Below are positions 1-5,463 of a stretch of DNA of 5,463 nt, in pieces (positions within the stretch are counted from its first letter, which is position 1; every line of letters begins with the position of its first letter). The translations under genes and the position numbers were made by a program. The stretch is from an uncultured Actinomyces sp. (lineage in GTDB: Bacteria > Actinomycetota > Actinomycetes > Actinomycetales > Actinomycetaceae). The stretch lies in contig CALHZX010000098.1 in assembly GCA_938040725.1 (NCBI GenBank), positions 1 through 5,463 of the forward strand, given 5' to 3'. The notes beneath the pieces were generated by a model. That model saw only the letters and a list, made by a program, of their open reading frames with translations. It was not told the origin of the DNA and ran no database searches.

Positions 1-1106
1 AGGTGGGCGGCGTACTCGGGGTGGATCGGGCGCATCTTCTCCACGTTGCGCGTGTAAGCGCCCACGGGAGCGTGCATGATCTCCGAGTGCTTCTTGATCT
101 TGGACGTCAGGAAGGAATCGGAGCGGTTCGCGCGCAGGTGGGGGAGGAGTGCCTCGATGAAAGGCTTGACCTGCGCGTGGATCGCGAGGCCGACGTCCGT
201 GCGGCGGCCCAGCTTCTCCGCGTGCGTGTCTACCTGAATGGTCGGGGTGTCCGGCAGGAACTGGTCGTAGGGGAAGTCGGTGCCCAGCAGGATCAGTACG
301 TCGGCGTCATTCATGCCCTCGGCGGCCGCGCCGTAGCCCAGCAGGCCCGTCATGCCCACGTCGAAGGGGTTGTCGTACTGGATGAAGTGCTTGCCGCGCA
401 GCGAGTGACCGATCGGGGCCTTGAGGGCGTCCGCCAGGGCGATGACTTCGTCGTGGGCGCCCTCGACTCCCGCACCGGCGAAGATAGCGACCTTGTCGGC
501 CTTGTTCAGGAGCGCCGCGGCCTCTTCGATGTCGGTGGCGTTGGGAACCAGCGTTGCGGGGCGCGCGGGTGCGTAGGTGGGAACGTGCTCGACGGCCTTG
601 AGGTCGGAGACGTCGCCGGGCAGGGTGATGACCGAAACGCCACCCAGGCCGACCGCGTGGCGGATCGCCGAATTCACTGTGCGTGGCGACTGTGCCGCGG
701 AGGAGATGAGCTCGTTGTAGACCGAGCACTCCTCGAAAATGCGGTCCGGGTGAGTCTCCTGGAAGTACATCGTGCCGATCTGGACGCTCGGGATGTGCGA
801 GGCGATGGCCAGGACGGGTGCTCCAGTACGGTTTGCGTCGTACAGGCCGTTGATGAGGTGCAGGTTGCCGGGGCCGCACGAGCCTGCGCACACGGCGAGC
901 TTGCCGGTGAGCTGGGCCTCGGCCGATGCTGCGAACGCCGCCGCCTCCTCGTGACGCACGTGGATCCAGTCGATGCCGCCTTTCTTCGAGCCACCGGTCT
1001 TGCGCACGGCGTCAACGATGGGGTTGAGCGAGTCGCCGACGATCCCGTAGATCCGGTGAACACCCGCATCGACAAGCTGGTTCACGATCTGTTCCGCTAC
1101 GTTCAT
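1..1106 (-). CDS. poxB: Pyruvate dehydrogenase (quinone), PoxB-type; C-terminus cut by window edge
   Basis: Thiamine-diphosphate and FAD flavoenzyme that decarboxylates pyruvate to acetate and CO2 and passes the electrons to membrane quinone (probably menaquinone here). It is peripheral to the inner face of the membrane. The visible 368 codons begin MNVAEQIVNQLVDAG and align almost without gaps to E. coli PoxB (572 aa). Seen: GDSLN at 24-28; RHEE at 51-54, with E53 matching the catalytic Glu50; CAGSCGPGN at 73-81; YFQETHP at 114-120, with F115 matching Phe112; YDNPFDVGMTG ending near 254, in the central FAD-associated domain; then LGTDFPY. The C-terminal thiamine-diphosphate/Mg motif and any lipid-binding tail lie outside the window, so intactness cannot be judged. 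The ATG at 1106-1104 is chosen because a strong Shine-Dalgarno sequence precedes it and the homology starts there. Acetolactate synthase and phosphate-dependent pyruvate oxidase are related alternatives, but PoxB fits much better. Confidence 0.93.
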   Translation of the reverse strand, partial: MNVAEQIVNQLVDAGVHRIYGIVGDSLNPIVDAVRKTGGSKKGGIDWIHVRHEEAAAFAASAEAQLTGKLAVCAGSCGPGNLHLINGLYDANRTGAPVLAIASHIPSVQIGTMYFQETHPDRIFEECSVYNELISSAAQSPRTVNSAIRHAVGLGGVSVITLPGDVSDLKAVEHVPTYAPARPATLVPNATDIEEAAALLNKADKVAIFAGAGVEGAHDEVIALADALKAPIGHSLRGKHFIQYDNPFDVGMTGLLGYGAAAEGMNDADVLILLGTDFPYDQFLPDTPTIQVDTHAEKLGRRTDVGLAIHAQVKPFIEALLPHLRANRSDSFLTSKIKKHSEIMHAPVGAYTRNVEKMRPIHPEYAAH

Positions 1107-1111
1107 GCCAT

Positions 1112-1117
1112 CTCCTT
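1112..1117 (-). promoter_or_regulatory. poxB ribosome binding site
   Basis: AAGGAG on the minus strand lies 5 bases upstream of the ATG. An ATG that overlaps this box (its G and the following bases) is followed by one codon and then TGA, so it cannot be the start. This fixes the poxB start. Confidence 0.85.
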
Positions 1118-1146
1118 AAATTGATTGGCTGAGGCCTTGTAAAATC

Positions 1147-1176
1147 ACCATAGGCATGACTAAGGTCCTATGTCGC
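1147..1176 (-). promoter_or_regulatory. Possible poxB promoter
   Basis: On the minus strand GCGACA (1176-1171) and TATGGT (1152-1147) are 18 bases apart. This would place the start of transcription near 1140 and give a leader of about 35 bases. Each hexamer matches the sigma-A consensus at only 4 of 6 positions. The best support is its position immediately upstream of poxB and its overlap with a dyad. Confidence 0.28.
1149..1172. repeat. Dyad in the poxB upstream region (possible operator)
   Basis: CATAGG (1149-1154) and CCTATG (1167-1172) are perfect inverted repeats around a 12-base spacer. A second, differently centred dyad, GAC-taag-GTC (1158-1167), lies inside it. The minus-strand core GGACCTTAGTC resembles the GGACTWWAGTCC core bound by DosR/DevR-type (NarL-family) regulators, with 10 of 12 core positions matching. 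It lies between the proposed -35 and -10 of poxB, as expected for an operator, but no regulator gene is in the window. Confidence 0.4.
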
Positions 1177-1211
1177 TTCAGCGTGATCGACGGATCAGGA
1201 CGCGGTGTCGG

Positions 1212-1241
1212 TGGAAGAGGCCAGTGTTCCTCCGGTAGGAT
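1212..1241 (+). promoter_or_regulatory. Promoter of the CAU tRNA gene
   Basis: TAGGAT at 1236-1241 is a good actinobacterial -10 box (TANNNT) preceded by CGG. The -35 is weak: TGGAAG at 1212-1217, 18-base spacer. The -10 ends 6 bases before the first tRNA base, G1248, so transcription should begin at or very near the mature 5' end. Confidence 0.5.
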
Positions 1242-1247
1242 GGTATC

Positions 1248-1324
1248 GCCCCAATAGCTCAGTCGGTCAGAGCAGCGGACTCATAATCCGTGGGTCGTCG
1301 GTTCAAGCCCGACTTGGGGCACCA
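1248..1324 (+). tRNA. tRNA with CAU anticodon (elongator tRNA-Met; tRNA-Ile2 not excluded)
   Basis: A complete 77-base cloverleaf with every stem paired. Acceptor GCCCCAA (1248-1254) pairs with TTGGGGC (1314-1320), followed by discriminator A1321 and encoded CCA at 1322-1324. D stem is GCTC/GAGC (1257-1260, 1270-1273). Anticodon stem is GCGGA/TCCGT with loop CTCATAA and anticodon CAT at 1282-1284. The variable loop is five bases. T stem is GTCGG/CCGAC with loop TTCAAGC. The first acceptor pair is a normal G-C, unlike the mismatched position 1 of bacterial initiator tRNAs, so this is not tRNA-fMet. CAT is shared by elongator Met and by the Ile2 tRNA that TilS modifies to lysidine. The stem sequences seen here do not settle which. 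No intron or disruption. Confidence 0.93.
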
Positions 1325-1332
1325 GTACCCAA

Positions 1333-1398
1333 GCACGGGTTCCGCCAGAGTCGCACATGGCGAGCAGACTGGCCGCAGCCTCGCCCGTGAAACCGTGC
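1333..1398 (+). other. Foldable segment between the tRNA and the rpoB promoter
   Basis: GCACGGGTTC (1333-1342) and GAAACCGTGC (1389-1398) are complementary at 9 of 10 positions. Between them CGCCA/TGGCG (1343-1347, 1358-1362) forms a hairpin stacked directly on the long stem, and GGC/GCC (1371-1373, 1378-1380) a weak third arm, giving a possible three-way junction. An alternative pairing of CACGGG (1334-1339) with CCCGTG (1384-1389) competes. No T-tract follows. It may be the end or 3' trailer of the tRNA transcript; no other clear terminator lies between the tRNA and the rpoB promoter. Confidence 0.35.
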
Positions 1399-1415
1399 AC
1401 ATATCACACGGAGCC

Positions 1416-1444
1416 TTGACTCGCGATGCGACTCACGGTAGGCT
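1416..1444 (+). promoter_or_regulatory. Main rpoBC promoter (P1)
   Basis: TTGACT (1416-1421) and TAGGCT (1439-1444) are separated by exactly 17 bases. The -35 matches consensus at 5 of 6 positions, and the -10 is a TANNNT box of the kind common at strong actinobacterial promoters. The expected start at about 1450-1453 gives a leader of roughly 125 bases before rpoB. It is the best promoter in the window. Confidence 0.75.
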
Positions 1445-1454
1445 GAGTATTTGC

Positions 1455-1541
1455 GCCTTATCATGCCCGAGGTGACCCGTATCCAGCCGTCGTAACAGGC
1501 GCTTGACGGACCAGGACGCGTCAGATAATGGGTGATAAGGC
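1455..1541 (+). promoter_or_regulatory. rpoB leader domain closed by a 9-bp long-range inverted repeat
   Basis: GCCTTATCA (1455-1463) and TGATAAGGC (1533-1541) are perfect inverted repeats 69 bases apart. In a P1 transcript the 5' arm would be almost at the RNA 5' end, so the repeat would close a domain lying just before the ribosome binding site. Inside are the hairpin CCGTC/GACGG (1487-1491, 1505-1509), a competing hairpin TGACG/CGTCA (1504-1508, 1519-1523), and AGGCGC (1497-1502), which can pair with GCGCCT at the RNA 5' end (1453-1458). The repeat is seen in the sequence; a role as an RNA switch or attenuator is inference, and I recognise no known riboswitch class. Confidence 0.45.
1503..1529 (+). 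promoter_or_regulatory. Possible second rpoB promoter (P2)
   Basis: TTGACG (1503-1508) and GATAAT (1524-1529) each match the sigma-A consensus at 5 of 6 positions, but the spacer is only 15 bases, shorter than the preferred 17. Transcription would start near 1536, giving a short leader of about 40 bases that lacks the 5' arm of the long-range repeat. Tandem promoters before rpoB are plausible, but the spacer makes this one uncertain. Confidence 0.4.
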
Positions 1542-1561
1542 AGCGTGCGCACCGTTAATGC

Positions 1562-1576
1562 AGGGAAGGATCCCCT

Positions 1577-1577
<1 letters not shown>
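1562..1577 (+). promoter_or_regulatory. rpoB ribosome binding site within a small hairpin
   Basis: AAGGA at 1566-1570 lies 6 bases before the TTG start and is the Shine-Dalgarno sequence that decides it. Two mutually exclusive small hairpins involve it. In one, AGGG (1562-1565) pairs with CCCT (1573-1576) and displays AAGGA in the loop. In the other, AAGG (1566-1569) pairs with CCTT (1574-1577) and hides it, reaching the first base of the start codon. Stems this short are marginal without protein or flanking structure. Confidence 0.6.
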
Positions 1578-5053
<3,476 letters not shown>

Positions 5054-5054
5054 T

Positions 5055-5062
5055 AGGGAGAG
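5055..5062 (+). promoter_or_regulatory. rpoC ribosome binding site overlapping the tandem rpoB stop
   Basis: AGGGAG (5055-5060) lies 8 bases before the rpoC TTG and begins inside the TAG that directly follows the rpoB TGA. This close arrangement favours coupled translation of the two subunits. Confidence 0.75.
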
Positions 5063-5068
5063 ATAACT

Positions 5069-5463
5069 TTGCTGGACGCCAAAACGTTCGACAGCCTGAA
5101 GATCACCCTGGCCACCGGCGACGACATCGCCGTCTGGAGCCACGGTGAGGTTAAGAAGCCGGAGACCATCAACTACCGTACGCTTAAGCCTGAGCGCGAC
5201 GGCCTGTTCGGTGAGCAGATCTTCGGCCCCACGCGCGACTGGGAGTGCGCGTGTGGCAAGTACAAGCGCGTGCGCTACAAGGGCATCATCTGCGAGAAGT
5301 GTGGAGTCGAGGTCACTCGCTCCCGCGTCCGCCGTGAGCGCATGGGTCACATCGACCTCGCCGCCCCCGTCACGCACATCTGGTACTTCAAGGGTGTTCC
5401 CTCGCGCCTGGGCTACGTGCTCAACCTCGCGCCCAAGGACCTCGAGAAGGTCATCTACTTCGC
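5069..5463 (+). CDS. rpoC: DNA-directed RNA polymerase subunit beta-prime; N-terminal part, cut by window edge
   Basis: Largest subunit of RNA polymerase; it carries the catalytic Mg-binding loop (beyond this window) and pairs with RpoB. The 131 visible codons start M-LDAKTFDSLKI, as M. tuberculosis RpoC starts with VLD. Then come GEVKKPETINYRTLKPERDGLF and the clamp zinc-binding domain: C60 and C62 (ECACGKY) with C75 and C78 (CEKCG), all four zinc ligands intact. RRERMGHIDLAAPVTHIWYFKG follows, a near-invariant clamp segment. The start is TTG at 5069: it matches the N-terminus of homologues and follows a Shine-Dalgarno by 8 bases. The 15-base gap and absence of a promoter or terminator show cotranscription with rpoB. 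No defect is visible in this part. Confidence 0.97.
   Translation, partial: MLDAKTFDSLKITLATGDDIAVWSHGEVKKPETINYRTLKPERDGLFGEQIFGPTRDWECACGKYKRVRYKGIICEKCGVEVTRSRVRRERMGHIDLAAPVTHIWYFKGVPSRLGYVLNLAPKDLEKVIYF

Noticed and set aside
3..1124. A 373-codon plus-strand open frame opposite poxB.
   Set aside because: It is a mirror of poxB codon bias with an R/V/D/G-rich composition. The minus-strand frame gives an unmistakable PoxB sequence with a good ribosome binding site.
1327..1340. ACCC/GGGT mini-hairpin just after the tRNA as an intrinsic terminator.
   Set aside because: Only four base pairs and no T-run. The larger foldable segment at 1333-1398 uses part of the same bases and is the better candidate.
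1205..1475. Two overlapping 61-codon plus-strand frames across the tRNA and its downstream region.
   Set aside because: Both read through the tRNA or its flank, neither has a convincing ribosome binding site, and neither resembles a known small protein.
1545..1552. Perfect 8-base palindrome GTGCGCAC upstream of the rpoB ribosome binding site.
   Set aside because: Short GC-rich palindromes are common in such genomes. It lacks a second copy, and as RNA it cannot form a hairpin with a loop.

Overview
The window comes from a high-GC Gram-positive (actinobacterial) chromosome. The G/C-biased third codon positions, the TAGGNT-type -10 boxes, and the RpoB and RpoC sequences (close to mycobacterial and streptomycete homologues, without the large insertions of E. 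coli beta) all agree. Actinomycetaceae (Actinomyces/Schaalia-like) is my best guess, from general resemblance only.

Layout. (1) Positions 1-1106, minus strand: the N-terminal 368 codons of a PoxB-type pyruvate:quinone oxidoreductase; the C-terminal third lies beyond the left edge. (2) 1107-1247: a divergent intergenic region with the poxB ribosome binding site, a possible poxB promoter overlapped by a dyad, and the tRNA promoter. (3) 1248-1324: a complete CAU-anticodon tRNA with encoded CCA. (4) 1325-1576: a 252-base gene-free region. It holds a foldable segment after the tRNA, a near-consensus rpoB promoter (TTGACT-17-TAGGCT), a leader closed by a perfect 9-bp long-range inverted repeat, a possible second promoter inside that leader, and a small hairpin over the rpoB ribosome binding site. 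(5) 1577-5053: complete rpoB (1158 aa, TTG start). (6) 5069-5463: the first 131 codons of rpoC, 15 bases after rpoB and also with a TTG start.

rpoB and rpoC form one transcription unit encoding the two large catalytic subunits of RNA polymerase. The tRNA and poxB are separate units, with poxB transcribed away from the rest. The genes themselves are ordinary. The least explained part is the rpoB leader (about 1450-1576), where promoter choice would decide whether the RNA carries a closed structured domain. No mobile element, CRISPR array or novel gene system is visible. A very long reading frame antisense to rpoB is best read as a coding-bias shadow.
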